Source: Sistotremastrum niveocremeum HHB9708
Lineage: Eukaryota; Basidiomycota; Agaricomycetes; Sistotremastrales; Sistotremastraceae
DNA: 64,000 nt
Reading direction: 5' to 3'
NCBI GenBank assembly: GCA_001630475.1
Contig: KV419398.1
Span: forward strand, 1,029,825 to 1,093,824
The notes beneath the pieces are model-generated. The model was not told where the DNA came from. It was given only the letters and a program-made list of their open reading frames with translations, and did not search any database. The translations under genes were made by a program, and so were the position numbers. Of the stretch, positions 34,362 through 46,593 are shown one piece after another; within the stretch, counting starts at the first letter, position 1; the number at the start of each line of letters is the position of its first letter.

Positions 34362-37300
34362 CTAAGATCCCTCCGCCAACTCAAAGTACGCCTTGAACAT
34401 CGGCTCACGCGCCAATCCACTCCTCAACACGACATTATGCACGTGCAAGAAGAGAGCAGGGAAGCGCATCGTGAAATACCGTAGGAATCCTTCGGGTAGA
34501 GTTCCAAGATGTCTCTTCACATTATCTGGTAAATCCTGATAATGATGTTTCTGCCCCATCATCAGCACCCACTCCACACCATTATCACAAAAAGAGAAAA
34601 GACGAACTTTGTTACGTAGAGCACGAAGAAGATCCTGTACGCTCTTCCCATTATATTTCCTAAACTTTCCAAGATTCTCGATGAACGTTCGATCGAGCCG
34701 TGAATGCCAGTCGTTCCCGACGACATTGTATGCGCCGTCTTCGAGCATTACGAGCGGCTCTTCTGGAGGATCCCGATTCATAATTTCGAATCTGTCCGAT
34801 GCGTCTTGGAGGAATGTAAGTCGACGAGCGGGGGTCCAGAAGAAAGGGTGCATGAGACAATATGTCGTGTCGGGCCTGCATTCCATTTGCATCAGCAGAG
34901 ATTTTGGAGAGTAAATGGAACGCACCTTCGTGATGATTCTGGATCGAGCATCTTACTGATAAGATCTTCAGCTTCTACACCCTCTTCTCCAAATACATCC
35001 AACCCCGTTAAATTCCTCGCGTCTTTAAGAATGTTCAACTCCCTCTCATACCGATCTCCATAAGGATGCGATCCAGTCGTCAACGTATAATAATAAAGAC
35101 ACCCCAGCGCGAAAATATCCACCGCTTTCGTCAACCTCGTTCGATTCGGGTTAGGTGTCGGTTGAACGCCATTGATCACCGTCCCTCTAGAAGACTGCGA
35201 CGCATCGTCTCCTCCGCCCAATTCATCCAATTTGACTTCCCCACGAAGGATCTCGGGAGCCCTCCATCCTACAGTTCCAGCAGCCATAGCTCCATGAGCA
35301 GTAGGCAAAAAACTCGTCTCGTCAATCTCCAATTTCTTACACAGTCCGAAATCAGAGATCAACATCCTATACGAACCAGGTGCTTTTCCTTTCGGTAATG
35401 AAACGAGGATATTGGGAGGTTTGATATCCCTATGAATGATTTTGAGTCCGTGGAGATGTCGGAGACCTTGGGTTATTTGGATGAGGGCTTTGGAGCGGTC
35501 GAAGCCGTTTGCGATCTCTTGGAAGGCGGGGATGTCGGGTCGTTCGACTATGTCGGCTAGGGAGGCGGGACAGAGTTCGAGGGCTATGTAAAGGAAGTTG
35601 TTCCGGGCTTCTTGGAAGTAGTAGCGGATGACGTTGGGGTGATCGTCGGATTCTTGGAGGAGAGTCACTTCTCGAGCGGCGAGAGTGACAAAGTCTTGTA
35701 AGAGTCGCTTGACAGCGACTGCACGACCTTGGAACGCTCCTTTGTACACTACAGTACCGTGTGATCCGAATCCTACAACAGCCGTCAGTTACGCTCAATC
35801 AACGAATCGAGATACATACCGAGAATCTCTTCCGACACGACCAAACTCGTAGAAGGTGGAGGTTGCACAGGCTGTGGTTTCTCCTCAATAATAAGTGGCT
35901 TCAAGTGCTCCTCAAGAGCCCTCTCCACGATCTCAAATTCCTCGCTCGACTTCCCTCCACTCCCACTCCCACCCGCACCATTCGCAGCAGCAGCAGCATT
36001 AATCGCACTCGCCTTCCTCTTCTTCGCTCGCGTCCTTCCTCTGTTCTTTTTCTTCTTCTCCCCCGATCCTTCAGTTTCGTTATTTTCGGTCTCTCCTTCG
36101 CCTTCTTCAGCTGTTTCGTCGGGCTGAGTGGAAGGAGTGGCTGGAGGATCGGATGTAGGGATAGGTGGCACGACGACGAGGGAGGGTGATTCTGGAGCTT
36201 CGGGTGGAGGGACGTATACGGGTTCTGAGACGGGAGCTGGAGGAACGATTTCGGGTATTGAGGGAGGTTCATTGGTAGGGTGGATCTGAGGGAGGGCGTC
36301 GAGTTTCAAGACTGGTTCGGAAAGAACCGAAGTGTTCTCAGGGACGCTGGAGGGGATGGGTTTGGCTAGGAGCCATCTTGCAGCGAACAACATTGCAAGG
36401 AGACTCGATACCAGTACGCCAAGGAACGGGTATGATTTGCTCTTCCAGAATCCTGGAGTCATGATCGCCGGTTCTGTGGGGTAAGCGGGAGGCGAAGCAT
36501 TACTGCTCATAGCGTCGCCTTCGCCCAGAGTGGGTATCTCAGGTCCATCAATGAGATGAATATCCCTCGAAGTACCCAACTCTCTGCTTCCGGTCAAACA
36601 AAGTCTCGTCCGACATCGATCGTCGTCGGGATGAGTTTCATGTCCTTCGGCAACTTTGTAGGAATTTCCATCGGGTCCGTCGATCGTTTTGTACCGATTT
36701 CGGGGAGGCGTTTGTTCGAAGATTACGAGAGGGTAGTTCTCGGGACTCATGGCGTAAAGTGAATCTTCGATTAGCCCGACATAAGCCTGATGTGATCTCC
36801 CAGGAGGATGAGTGTGGGAAGGCATTATTTGTGAGAGACGAGGGACGGGTTGCTGGAGAATAAAGGGAGTGCCCCGGGAAGGATCTTGCACCAAGTCAAA
36901 GACAGCGACACTAAGAAGAGAATATTCAATTAGACGAAAGCGTGAGACAAATGGGTTTGACTCACATCGTTTCCTTCATCTGATTGACCCACATAAGCTC
37001 ACTTTTACTCTTTCCATCCGTGTCGTTGGGAGTACGGAAAGAGAAGACTTGACCATTCGGCAGAACTTGCATGTATTGATTATCAGGAGTCTTCTTCCAG
37101 CTATTCTGCCTCGCTCTATCCACGTTGTTTGGTCCATACGCAGAGAAAGTCAGATACTGGGTAGGTTCGTCGCGTGTATGAATTTGGAGGTGATAATCTG
37201 TCAACGGAAATTGAGCGCACATAAAGATATTCGGGGTAATGAAACAGACCTGTCCGGCCAATGTAGATCTCTGTTCGAGTCTTTGGTTTCGTGGGCTTCG

Positions 37301-37961
37301 TGCCGTCGAGTTCATCGAGATCAAGGACACTTGGATACTCAGCGGAATGAGGAGATTCCCAGATGCACTCAGCATCCGGATTGATGACTCCGGTAATCCG
37401 GCCTGTCTCCAACTCAAGAACCAACAACGTCGTCTCCTTCTTGCCCACAAATACTGTAGCCTCATCTCCCGGAAGGTATATAGGCCCCATCTCAATTAAT
37501 TGGGGTATAGAAAGCGGAAGTTTCGCCAGAGGGGCTGTAGGGTCGGCGTCCGCTGGAAGGACGTAGATATCGCCGGACTGGGGTTCGACGATGTACAGCT
37601 CCTTCCTTTCGTCGAATAGGGGGTCGTCGGGTGAGATGTCTGGGTGTTTGGTCTTCACGAGAGGCGTAAGGGTCGAACTGTTAGAGTCCTTGTCGGTGTG
37701 CATGGACCATAACAGGTTCCCACTAGCTCTATCGACGGCATGGAATTTACCATCTACGCTGGCTAGTAGAACAGTGTCGAGGAGCTGCAGATCTTCAGCA
37801 TTGGGCTGAGAAACGGAAGCAGTGTGAGTGTAATGGCGAGCAAGATGTGAGTTCTGGTCTGAGCGTTTGGTAGCGAGGTCGAATGGACTAGTAGACTGGG
37901 ATATTGCAAGTTTAAGAAAAGCTGGCAGGAGAAACAAGTAAATGTAACCGGTGAAGGCCAT
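34362..37961 (-). CDS. IRE1: IRE1 unfolded-protein-response sensor kinase/endoribonuclease
   Basis: ER transmembrane sensor that oligomerises on unfolded proteins and splices the bZIP (HAC1/XBP1/Cib1) mRNA. Exons 37961-37250, 37197-36966, 36910-35820, 35772-34926, 34875-34608 and 34550-34362; 1112 residues versus 1115 in yeast. Signal peptide MAFTGYIYLFLLPAFLKLAI; luminal start LLDTVLLASVDGKFHAVD and ASGNLLWSM; transmembrane YPFLGVLVSSLLAMLFAARW near residue 475-495. Kinase: FGSHGTVVYKG loop, AVAVKRLL, IIHRDIKPPNILV, ISDFGLCKKL, GWRAPEILRG. KEN RNase: VQDLLRALRNK joined across an intron to KHHYQDLP, so the catalytic Arg-Asn and His are present. Introns 3-5 (just before the glycine loop, before PDTTYC, and RNK/KHH) recur in the chimera at 46594-49518. 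Confidence 0.96.
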
Positions 37962-38538
37962 CGAGAGGCATCACTCGAGTAGATCACACTAGTACTCAGC
38001 CACGACACTCAAGCTATTTCTCCCACTCGGCAAACTCCGCTCCACTGCGCTTTCCCACTGCCAGCAACTCTAATCCAGAGTCACCCGACACCTCCAATAT
38101 TCCGCGTTTATTCTAGGTGTGCTCAAGTTTGCCTTCATCACTGAATCATGTCTACAGTTTGCGTTAAAATTGCTAGGAGACGTTCTGCAGCGACCCAACT
38201 GAAGCCCTTGGATGACCGGGATCAATTGTGCCCAACTCATCTCCTTCCCCGGTTACGCCGAACCCGCATTCCCTGTGATTGATTCGAACTAGAAAACCTT
38301 GAATTTTAGGCTTTCGACACCGTTGATGGTGCTCCATCTGATTTGATTGTTTTGACCAGCCATATATCATCTCCGACTATCACTGGTTGCGTGCGCCCAG
38401 CCGATGTCGAACGACTGCTTCAGTTCTTGTCAGCCTGATTGATTTATCTGACATCACTGGAGACGATGTTGACTGCGTCTCAGCTTTGACTGGCAACTCG
38501 TCTTCTTCCGCTGACTCGCTGCCCTGGTGCGACGACCA
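37962..38538. other. Intergenic region upstream of IRE1, with a possible orphan exon
   Basis: Contains the IRE1 promoter. At 38309-38432 (+) a TTTTAG acceptor is followed by a 40-codon open frame ending in a stop (AFDTVDGAPSDLIVLTSHIS at its start, then VRPADVERLLQFLSA); an ATG at 38148 opens a short frame upstream. This may be a tiny gene or a decayed exon. I could not assign it. Confidence 0.3.
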
Positions 38539-39215
38539 GATCTCGGGCTTGATCCCCTCACATTGGCGCTATGCGTCTATTTGCTATTGACTTCCCCCGG
38601 ATAACCCTGCAATTGCCTCAAAGGTTATCACTGAGGCCAAGAGAATTATGGACAGTGTTTTATCGAGGAAGCAAAGTGCAGAGATAATGTCACCCTTCGG
38701 GTCGGGTCGGAATTCCTTCGATTGTCGACTGTGCGCCTAATGGCAGTCAGTCAGTGCATTCATTCTCTTTCCTCTTGTCGTGAGGCTCTGAACAACCTCT
38801 TCAGCTGAGCCATCTCCACCCGCGTTCTTTCACAATCAAAATTTCAGTTCGCCCATTCCCAAAGACGAGCACGCTATGTATGAGCAGTTTCGGCTACGAG
38901 AGTAGTTTGAAGTGAGGGGATGGGTTTCCACGCCCTGCTAGGCTGTTGTATACCGTTCGGTAGGACGAATACATCTGGGCCTATTGAGGTAGGAAGCCCA
39001 TCTACTGAGGCCCGCTAACCGCGGGCACTGCTTTTACTTTTTGTGAGCGGATGGTATGGTTCACCTCTTGGCTATTCGAACTCACAAATTTCCACCACAT
39101 TGTAGGGAAAAGTGGGCATGATGCATGATGTTTGGTTTGGCGAGTGCCTGTATATCGTTGAATTGAAATGCTGTTCGGACGCTCATTGACAGCTTTCTCT
39201 TTTCATTATGTCCTG
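38539..39215 (+). repeat. Dispersed noncoding repeat, copy A
   Basis: One of three diverged copies in this window. Landmarks shared with copies B and C include CCACCCGCGT-CTTTC-CAATC (here 38817-38840), GTTCGGTAGGACGAATA and GCGGGCACTGCTTTT. Copies A and B lie head to tail about 30 bp apart, beginning with a similar ATGCGTCTATTTGCTATTGA segment. No open frame is conserved, no terminal inverted repeat or target-site duplication was found by eye, and the family is not recognised. Orientation is arbitrary; boundaries are approximate. Confidence 0.75.
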
Positions 39216-39249
39216 TCTTGACTCCAATCAATAAAAAGTGTGCATTTAA

Positions 39250-39900
39250 CGAGATTCTGGGCTTAATCCCATGCGTCTATCTGCTATTGATCTGCATTTA
39301 AACAACCGCTGACTCGTATCTCGAAGACTACGACTGACGCTAAAAGTATCAGGAGTTTTTACATGTCCCTTTCGGGGTCGGGTCGGAATTCCTCCAGTTG
39401 TCGACTCTGCGCGCAGTGGCAGCCCAGCAGTAGCCCAGCCAGTGCACTCGATTGCTTCCCCTTGTCTTAGCGATAAGAACGACCTCTTCAATTGACCAGT
39501 CTGCCACCCGCGTCCTTTCACAATCAAAAATTCAGTCCACCCTTCCCCAGAGACGAACAGTGGAAGTAAGCAAGTTTCGGGCTACGCGAGTAGTCTGAAG
39601 TGAGGGGTGTGCGCAGTCAGCCGTGCCTGTAGGCTAGGTTAATCCCGTTCGGTAGAACGACTAACACTGGTCTATTGGCTAGATTCCATATCCTGAGGTT
39701 CGCCGTGTTGGCGGGCACTGCTTTTTTGGAGAGCTCGATGTGGTTCAACTTCCAGCCATTCAATCCCGCAAAATACCATCACATCGTTAGGGGCATTGAA
39801 AGGGTGCGCATGATGGTACGTTTTGGCGAGTGTATGTGTCTTGATCAATCGAATAATGAGTCGGGACGATTGTCGTTTGGTGTTTTTTTTTCATATCATG
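39250..39900 (+). repeat. Dispersed noncoding repeat, copy B
   Basis: Second copy, same orientation as A. It shares GGGTCGGGTCGGAATTCCT, TTGTCGACT, CCACCCGCGTCCTTTCACAA, GTTCGGTAGAACGACTA, GGCGGGCACTGCTTTT and ACCATCACATCGTTAGGGGC with A or C. It ends near a T-run at about 39885-39892. It is noncoding, and divergence from A is substantial, with small indels throughout, so the duplication is old or the copies arrived separately. Confidence 0.75.
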
Positions 39901-40573
39901 AATTGTATATTCAACATTATTCACACAGTGGTATCTGAAGATCATCTCGCCGAACTCCATGTCTATTGAAACATGCAACAAGCGCGATAAACTGCAATAT
40001 CAATGATAAAAGAATCTTACCTGCTGAGCTCGAGAAAACTCCAGCAAAGATGTATCAAATTTGCCTGGAAAATTCCTAAGGATGGTTGCACAGTGTGCCT
40101 GCGATTTCGTCAACGCAAACGTCCAGTTCGACCTCGCAGGAATATTAGGACGCGGTTTGGTTCGCAAGGACTGTAGGAATGGAATGCCGAAAGAAGTGCC
40201 GAGCCCTTGCGGCGATAGCGGATCTCTTACCGAATCTATTCTCAAACCATCATCATGGTGTCTGAGAACGTACAGGAGCTCGTACAGGTCCCTCGGTTAT
40301 GTGTATACAAAGAATACACCGGCGCATTTGAAGGCTCGAACCATGAGGTATAGAGACTAGAGCGAGGCGGTTGATATACTGTGTCGCGACGTCGTTCGAT
40401 CCCCAAAATGTCTCAGTCGACGACCTTATGGTCTCGGATGAACACTCGACCATTGTCGCGGAAGCAAACTCACCTCCGCACCCAGCTATAACTTTCTGAA
40501 GCCCCGATAACATGTTTCAGTCCTTTACTCCTTTGCATTTCATTATCCCATCAACCCTCCATGCCAGTGACTT
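39901..40573. other. Intergenic region before the seven-TM gene
   Basis: About 0.67 kb. Opposed open stretches at 40061-40360 (+), 40000-40245 (-) and 40253-40513 (-) show no domain. Includes the promoter of the seven-TM gene. No supported gene. Confidence 0.45.
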
Positions 40574-41877
40574 ATGGGCCTCCCTGACATTAAAGGTGTG
40601 AACGGTAAGCGTCACTTTCTGCTCTGTGCATCCCACGAGCTGTATGCTCATCATGTTTCTTTGTTTCAGAAATCGGTGCTGGTCTCGCTGCTTTCGCTTC
40701 ATGTGTTACTATCTTCCGCCTGGTGTTTCGTTGGAGGAAGAGCAGGCTATGGTGGGACGATGCATGGGCGTTCTTCGCCATGCTGAATGTCATCGTCACT
40801 GCATCCCTAGTCTGGGTAGTCTACGCACCTAAATGTGAGTCTTCCGCCCTTACATTCATGATACATGAGACTGACACTGTTTTGCAGCCTCGAATGTCTC
40901 GCAACATTCTCGTGTTGCTTCATTCCTCATACTCGAAGTCGGTTTCACTCTCGTCATCTGGGCAGCTCGACTATCCATTCTCTTCACCGTCATCCGTATC
41001 ACGCACGATGTGATGCAAAATCGACTCTTATACGCTACAGCCGCCATGTTCTGTCTATTCGCCCTCATCCTCAGTGCACAGAAATTCTGGGTCTGCATCC
41101 CTCAATCCGGCTGGAAAGACATCCCTGGAGCCAGCTGCAATCTAGGTGCTCAAGTTGCGATCACTGAAGTAGTCAGTGAGTACTCCGTATGTTTTCCCAC
41201 CTGAAACTTGCTGAATAGGTTCGCGGTAGCCGATATCATCGGCGACACAGTGCTCATAATCGCCCCAGTTCGACTTATATGGCACATCCGACTCTCAAAA
41301 CCTCTCCGTGTCCGTCTGATATGCGTCTTCTCCATGAGCATCCTCACGACTCTCGTATCCCTCGTTCAAAACTATTTCCAAATACACCGCGGCGGAATCC
41401 GCAATTTCATCGTGTCTCACGTCGAGGTATTTACCCCCTTCTTTTAGTCTCATTTCCATATCCTGACCTGGCCTCTAGATGGCTACAGCGGTCACAATCT
41501 GCAACCTTAGCGTCGTCGTTGGAGCATTGTACAGATTTTTCCACCATTCCGATTTCGATTCGGAACATTCAGACCACGGCCAGGGCGTCGTCACTGTTGG
41601 GTCTGCGAACACTCGTCGGCGCTCCCTGGAGTTTGCTATTCCATCCGATCTGCCATCTGACATATCTACATGCGACGCGAGCACGGAAGAGTCTTCTCAT
41701 CCTTCGGATCCCGAGAAAAAGCATGTTGAAGAGTCTGAGGAATGGAATCCGGATTCTTACATTGAAGAAGAGTTGAAGCGCATTTCAGAGGAGGATAGCG
41801 GAACAGATGAGGGGTCTTCGAGCAGCGAGCCTCGACCTGAGCCTCGGAGAAGACACAGTATCTTATCACCTTTTTAA
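40574..41877 (+). CDS. Seven-transmembrane protein, fungal rhodopsin-domain type
   Basis: Integral membrane protein resembling the abundant fungal 'rhodopsin domain' family; ligand and function unknown. Exons 40574-40604, 40670-40834, 40888-41175, 41230-41426 and 41479-41877; 359 residues. Seven hydrophobic segments can be followed: IGAGLAAFASCVTIFRLVF, WAFFAMLNVIVTASLVWVVY, FLILEVGFTLVIWAARL, LYATAAMFCLFALILSA, VVTDIIGDTVLIIAPVRLIW, LICVFSMSILTTLVSLV and TAVTICNLSVVVGALYRFF. The segment EVVTDIIGD at TM5 is family-like and defines the third intron. The cytosolic tail is long, acidic and Ser-rich (EEELKRISEEDSGTDEGSSS). The very short N-terminus MGLPDIKGVN comes from a 31-nt first exon. Confidence 0.78.
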
Positions 41878-42244
41878 ACCATCTTCTTGCATGTAGACAC
41901 ATTTACGGTCAATACCGCGCAATAGGGATTTGGCAAGTCTATCGCATTGAGGATTCTACTGCACGGAGGTTTTTGGACCAATCAGTGTTGCTTATAGGTT
42001 ACGGCTCAGTTGAGAGACGATCAAATGTTGTCAAGAATATTGTGATTACATCCCGTTCACGGGGTATCATATAAATGCGTCTAATCAGAGAATACATGCG
42101 TTCCGTACACAGTCATAAAACGAAAAATGAACACGAAGCCGATGCAGTGATGAAAGTCATAATGTAGTTCGAAAGCGGATGAAGAGAGAGATGCTCCAAG
42201 AGCGAAAGCGAAGATGAGAAAAGTGAAGAGATCGTCCAGAAGAT
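41878..42244. other. Convergent 3' region of seven-TM gene and CLP1
   Basis: 367 bp between convergent stops; 3' UTR sequence only. No further feature is seen. Confidence 0.5.
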
Positions 42245-43594
42245 CTACGATCTAGAATCCGATGAAGCGATGGCAGTCGATGAGTGTTCTTTGACCAAGC
42301 CACAGGCAGCATATATGACGGCCCATGTATGCTCGATGGTCCGCCAGAGCTGCTCGTCCCACACACCGACGCAACAAGCGTTAGCCCAAACGCCATGCAC
42401 TCGGAATGTGAAGCGGGTCAAAAGCTCGGTGTTCGACGTCAACTCGAGGAGTAGTTTGCGCGCGATTTGTTCGATAGTTCCAGTTTGTTCGAAAATGGAG
42501 TAGTCGAAAGGGCAAAGGAATTTCATCATGGTCCGAGAATCGCCCGTATAGAGCCAGTTCATCAGAGCAGGCCATGAAAGGGGGTCGGGAACGGATATAG
42601 CGACGGACGGAACGGGTAATCGTCCGTATTTGCCGCTTTTGTCTTTCTCGATATCTACGATGTCTGCGCGTGATGGGGGTAAAGTCGGTAGATGGGAACA
42701 ATGGGCAGCAAGGATGAGGGCATGAATGGGGAAGAGGGCGAATTTGGGGCCTCGGGGGTCAGAGGAGGATCCGGGCTGCTGACGTTTATAGACGGCAAGA
42801 GCATGAGTGGGGGGAACAATGTTCAAGTCGTTCATGACGAGATGGAGCTCCTTCGGGAGAGTCCTGCTATTGGTGGGAGGTACAACAATACGAGTATGCT
42901 GCTGATCTCTGCATAGCCTAAGATAGGGGACTGGTTAGACAAGAGAATCGGCACAATAAAGAACAATAGCTCACTTGAGCCCGAGCTTTGCAGGACCATG
43001 GAGCTCCCTCTGTACATATCGATGGGGAACCTGAGCTAAATCTCCGCCCACCGCCTTAAGAGCCGCATCGTTGTAGCTGGGAGGGGCAGGACGTTGCAGG
43101 ACCTGGGGGATTTTAAACTGGAAGTCCGTCCATCCAAGGCGTATAGGGATGGTGACGGACGACTCCTCAGGCATAGAAGGCTCGGCTTCGTTCATCTGAA
43201 CATCACCAGGCGAGCGTTCGACGAGAGGGGCGCGTTGGGAAGAGGGAGTGGAAATTTGAGGACGAGGTTGTTCGTGAGCAGAGGTGGGAGTCTGGGGCTG
43301 AGGAGAGCGAACAGCTCTTGTACGCCTGACATATGCTTCAGTGGCGGAATGACGAGTCCTGGACCTGGATTTGGTGCTGCCGGGTTTGCTCAACGAGCGA
43401 CGTCGCGAGGGGGAGATAGGCGAGGAGTGCGCGGAGTTTGATTTGACATCAGGGTAGGTATTTTCCTTATTGAGTCTGTTGGTGAGCATTTCGTCAAAGA
43501 GCTCGTCGGGCGAGTGAGGCGGGGGCGTTGCAGGAGGAGACGAGGCGGACGAAGTTGGGGACAAAGAGCGAATTGATGCCTGCATCTCGCCCAT
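42245..43594 (-). CDS. CLP1: Clampless1 (Clp1) homologue, regulator of dikaryon development
   Basis: Basidiomycete-specific developmental regulator: required for clamp formation in Coprinopsis and for dikaryotic growth in Ustilago, where Clp1 binds the UPR bZIP factor Cib1. Two exons, 43594-42975 and 42917-42245, 430 residues, one phase-2 intron. The N-terminal 150 residues are Ser/Pro/Arg-rich. The conserved part begins FKIPQVLQRPAPPSYNDAAL, LAQVPHRYVQRELHG, then IVVPPTNSRTLPKELHLVM, FALFPIHALILAAHCSHLP, WPALMNWLYTGDSRTMMKFL and RVHGVWANACCVGVWDEQLW, which is the Clp1 signature. The protein ends soon after (ASSDSRS). Start chosen at MGEMQASIRS; an ATG-like upstream extension is possible. A paralogous domain occurs in the chimera 3 kb away. 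Confidence 0.85.
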
Positions 43595-45885
43595 TTTATA
43601 TGCAGCGTCTCCAGCCAGAACGAACACCGAGTGTTTGTGTGCGACGCGCTATGAGTGTTTTGCGTCGCTTGTGGGTCCACGTCGCCGCTTTTCAAGCTTA
43701 TAGCGGTGCGCAAACAATGCCAAACTGCCAATCGGCAATGTGTACCTCTGTGGATAACAATCTCCGATCAACCCCCGAACCGACGGCTCGGCTTGAGAAC
43801 AATAGCACATCGCTTCAAACTCTATTCTCAACAATGTGAAGGGTCACGCCTGTCAGGTACGCTTCCGAGAACAGTATTTGAGGCGATTTACCGTAAGCGA
43901 ATGCTCAAAGAACATAGCGCTATCATTGTTGAGACTTGAAATGATAGGCTGGCCTGGAATTTGATTCCTCAGGACTGCATTAGACTGCATTCCGTTACTG
44001 CTGCATGAATGTTCGGGCTGGCTTGCTCTTCGTTTCAGAATAGGGGCTAGAATACGGATGCAGAATATCATTCACGCTGCACATTTCATCCCTAAAATTG
44101 CCGATCACATCATATATGTTCTGGACTCGAGCTTGATTGAGATAAACTCATGAAAGAAAAATTGCAACGACCTGATACAGTTTTCGTCACCAATATGCAC
44201 GTTTCAAGGTAAATCCGTGCGAGACTTGCGGGTCAGGAGGATCCCAGCGCGGAATGAACTGTTTCGGTCGTTCCGATATTTACACGGTACTGTTGGCCCT
44301 AGTCTTGGAATATATGTTGCTTTGTTCGAGGTTTGATCTTGGTAGTGTATGCGTCTTGCTCGTGCATTCGGCAGATCTCGTACGCAATGTTTATCGACGA
44401 TGTATGTAATTTTGATACTCGGGGTTCCTTTTTTCGCTTCTCGGGCCCGTATTGGCGACCATGAAATCCTTGACAATGCAATCCGGAGCGACAAAAGGGT
44501 CGGAACAAAGCATAAATTCCAAAAGAACGCTCACCTCGTCAAGTGCCTCAGTGTGACCTGGGGAACATGACGGCATGGCACCGGGCCCGCCGAGCTCTCG
44601 GAGACTTCACATCAAGATAGGGGGTCCAAACAAGGTTCAGAATGTTCAGAGATCGCAAATCTCAAAAGTACAATACCCAGATCTTGTGGGTCCCTGTCGA
44701 AGATTTCCCCCACATGTTGGGATCGTGAGCTCGGGACTTGCCTTCTAAGTGTGTAACAAGAAGATTCGATCGAGGTCGGGCGCAAGGTCGTCTCCAGGGC
44801 CGTTCTCATCCGATTTGAAAGCTTAGCGGAGGCCCGGTTATTCAAGAGCGCTTGACGCAAAAGTGACACGTGTTGACGAACCACATTCGTTAGATAGGTC
44901 TATGTATGCACTCGATAGCATTATTGCAGTTCGGCGAAGGATACACAGGCGTAGACGCTTTCGCTTTGTCGAATCTCTGGCAGACGGTTGAAGATATTGT
45001 GAATAAAGAAAGAGAGCGCTTTGACCTGAGTTGCCTCGTTTCGCTGCGAGATCGGCTTTCCGCACGGGTGCAACAGGGTAAGACAGACCGGGCTGAATCA
45101 CCCCTATCTCTCGAGGGACGATCTGGCGTTCAATGACAGGCTCAGATTTGGGGACCATAAGTTCCATGCGCTATACATGGAAGAGAAAGAGGGCCCCGAG
45201 TTTGAGGGACGACAGTGATTCGCGAGCCTGCAGCTGACGAGTCGATCTTGAAAGGGGTAAAGAGCTGAAAAGGATTCAGCACGATCCTGCGAGGGACGCT
45301 AGTGAGCACGAGGTGAGGGTCGGTCGCATGGCCATTGGTTCAGTACATTGCACTGCCTTTCGCTGAGATAGAATCAAAGGCTCATCCGCTAGGATGTGCC
45401 GACCCAGCGAGGCGTTGTAGCGTTCTCGATCTTGACACGGGTAAACTGCGTGAGCTCGCTAGAACTACTCGGTAAAGAAAAGCATCCGCCTGTTCAACAT
45501 CAGTCAGACCATGAGATGAAAGAAGTATTTTATAGGATCGGCGGCGGACCGCTCGGAGTTATGTACGATGAGATTTGACGCACCAGATGGCTCAAACAGA
45601 ATCGTGGAGATCTGTGGGGAATTCGGGGCGAACGACTTTCTCGTGAATTTTCATCACGCTCTGGGCGCCGTATCTTCCTCTGCGGAACAAGGGGTGTGTA
45701 GAGCATACATAGAGTCATCAAAGTGATAGTCTTGTTCTGTTCTCGTTGATTTTTGGCAACGAGATCGGTTAGCATTTCGCTTGATGACCTGGATTATTCG
45801 AGCGTCTCGTTCGCAATGATGGGTGCTGATTGATAAAAAGGGTGCAACGATTAAATCAATAACTTAGGTATATTATAATAGCAAA
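43595..45885. other. Gene-poor interval between CLP1 and the Clp1-IRE1 chimera
   Basis: About 2.3 kb. Short open stretches on both strands (44349-44570, 44838-45167, 44906-45136, 45396-45578) have no recognisable domain. I looked for leftover Clp1 or IRE1 pieces that would mark the duplication break and found none by eye. The left end contains the CLP1 promoter. Confidence 0.4.
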
Positions 45886-46260
45886 CTAAACAAACTGGTA
45901 GGTAGCCTTGAGGCATCTCGAATAAATGCAACAAAGAGGTGCGCCTGTGTCGGAAATCCCATGTAAGTAGAAGGGAGTCGAATTCAGCAGAGTGATAGAC
46001 GACAAGGAGGGCCATATAACAGCTGAAGGAGGTCCTAGTTTCCCAGGTCTGTCCGTCGTTTTTTTCTGCCTTCGACGCTTGAGCCTTAGGCTTCGGGGGA
46101 AAACGACGCCGTAAACGACACTATTCCGCTCAGTTCGTTCTACTGAACCGGCTTCGGTGGACGCCGATGAGTTGGAGAGTCTCAGATCATAAGTGTTGCC
46201 CAGTTGAAGTCTTGCAGCAATTTTGGTCTTCGTTTCAGTCGTTAAAATCGTCCCATCCAT
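45886..46260 (-). CDS. Hypothetical ORF divergent from the Clp1-IRE1 chimera
   Basis: Intronless open frame of 124 codons starting MDGTILTTETKTKIAARLQL, with a basic RSLRLKRRRQKK patch in the middle. No domain, signal peptide or homologue is recognised. Another open stretch just upstream on the same strand (46376-46560, with YVEAVTNWMEEGGDNAVGRL) has coding-like composition, so a longer spliced gene is possible. It shares its upstream region with the chimera. Evidence is limited to length and composition. Confidence 0.25.
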   Translation of the reverse strand: MDGTILTTETKTKIAARLQLGNTYDLRLSNSSASTEAGSVERTERNSVVYGVVFPRSLRLKRRRQKKTTDRPGKLGPPSAVIWPSLSSITLLNSTPFYLHGISDTGAPLCCIYSRCLKATYQFV

Positions 46261-46593
46261 TCACTTCCATTCGTGAATGGTATGGCCGGACAGGTTGAAA
46301 CTTCCGGACCAGTCTCAAAATGTCGAAGAGGTTTGAAGACGACGACGAGAAGCTGGTCAGAGTCACTAGGAGCTATCATGATGACACTCGGTCCCGATGA
46401 TTGAGGGCGAAGCTAGCATATAGACGCCCGACGGCGTTGTCGCCACCTTCCTCCATCCAATTCGTCACCGCTTCCACGTAACTAGACTTGGATTTCGAAT
46501 GTTCTAGCAATTCTGAGCGATTCACTATAGGCTGCTTATCATTTAGCACTTTGCTAGTCTCATGAAATCCTGATCTGGAGGCCGTCCACCTCC

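Noticed and set aside
34609-34914. Plus-strand open frames across the IRE1 RNase and kinase exons
   Set aside because: Antisense shadows of canonical IRE1.
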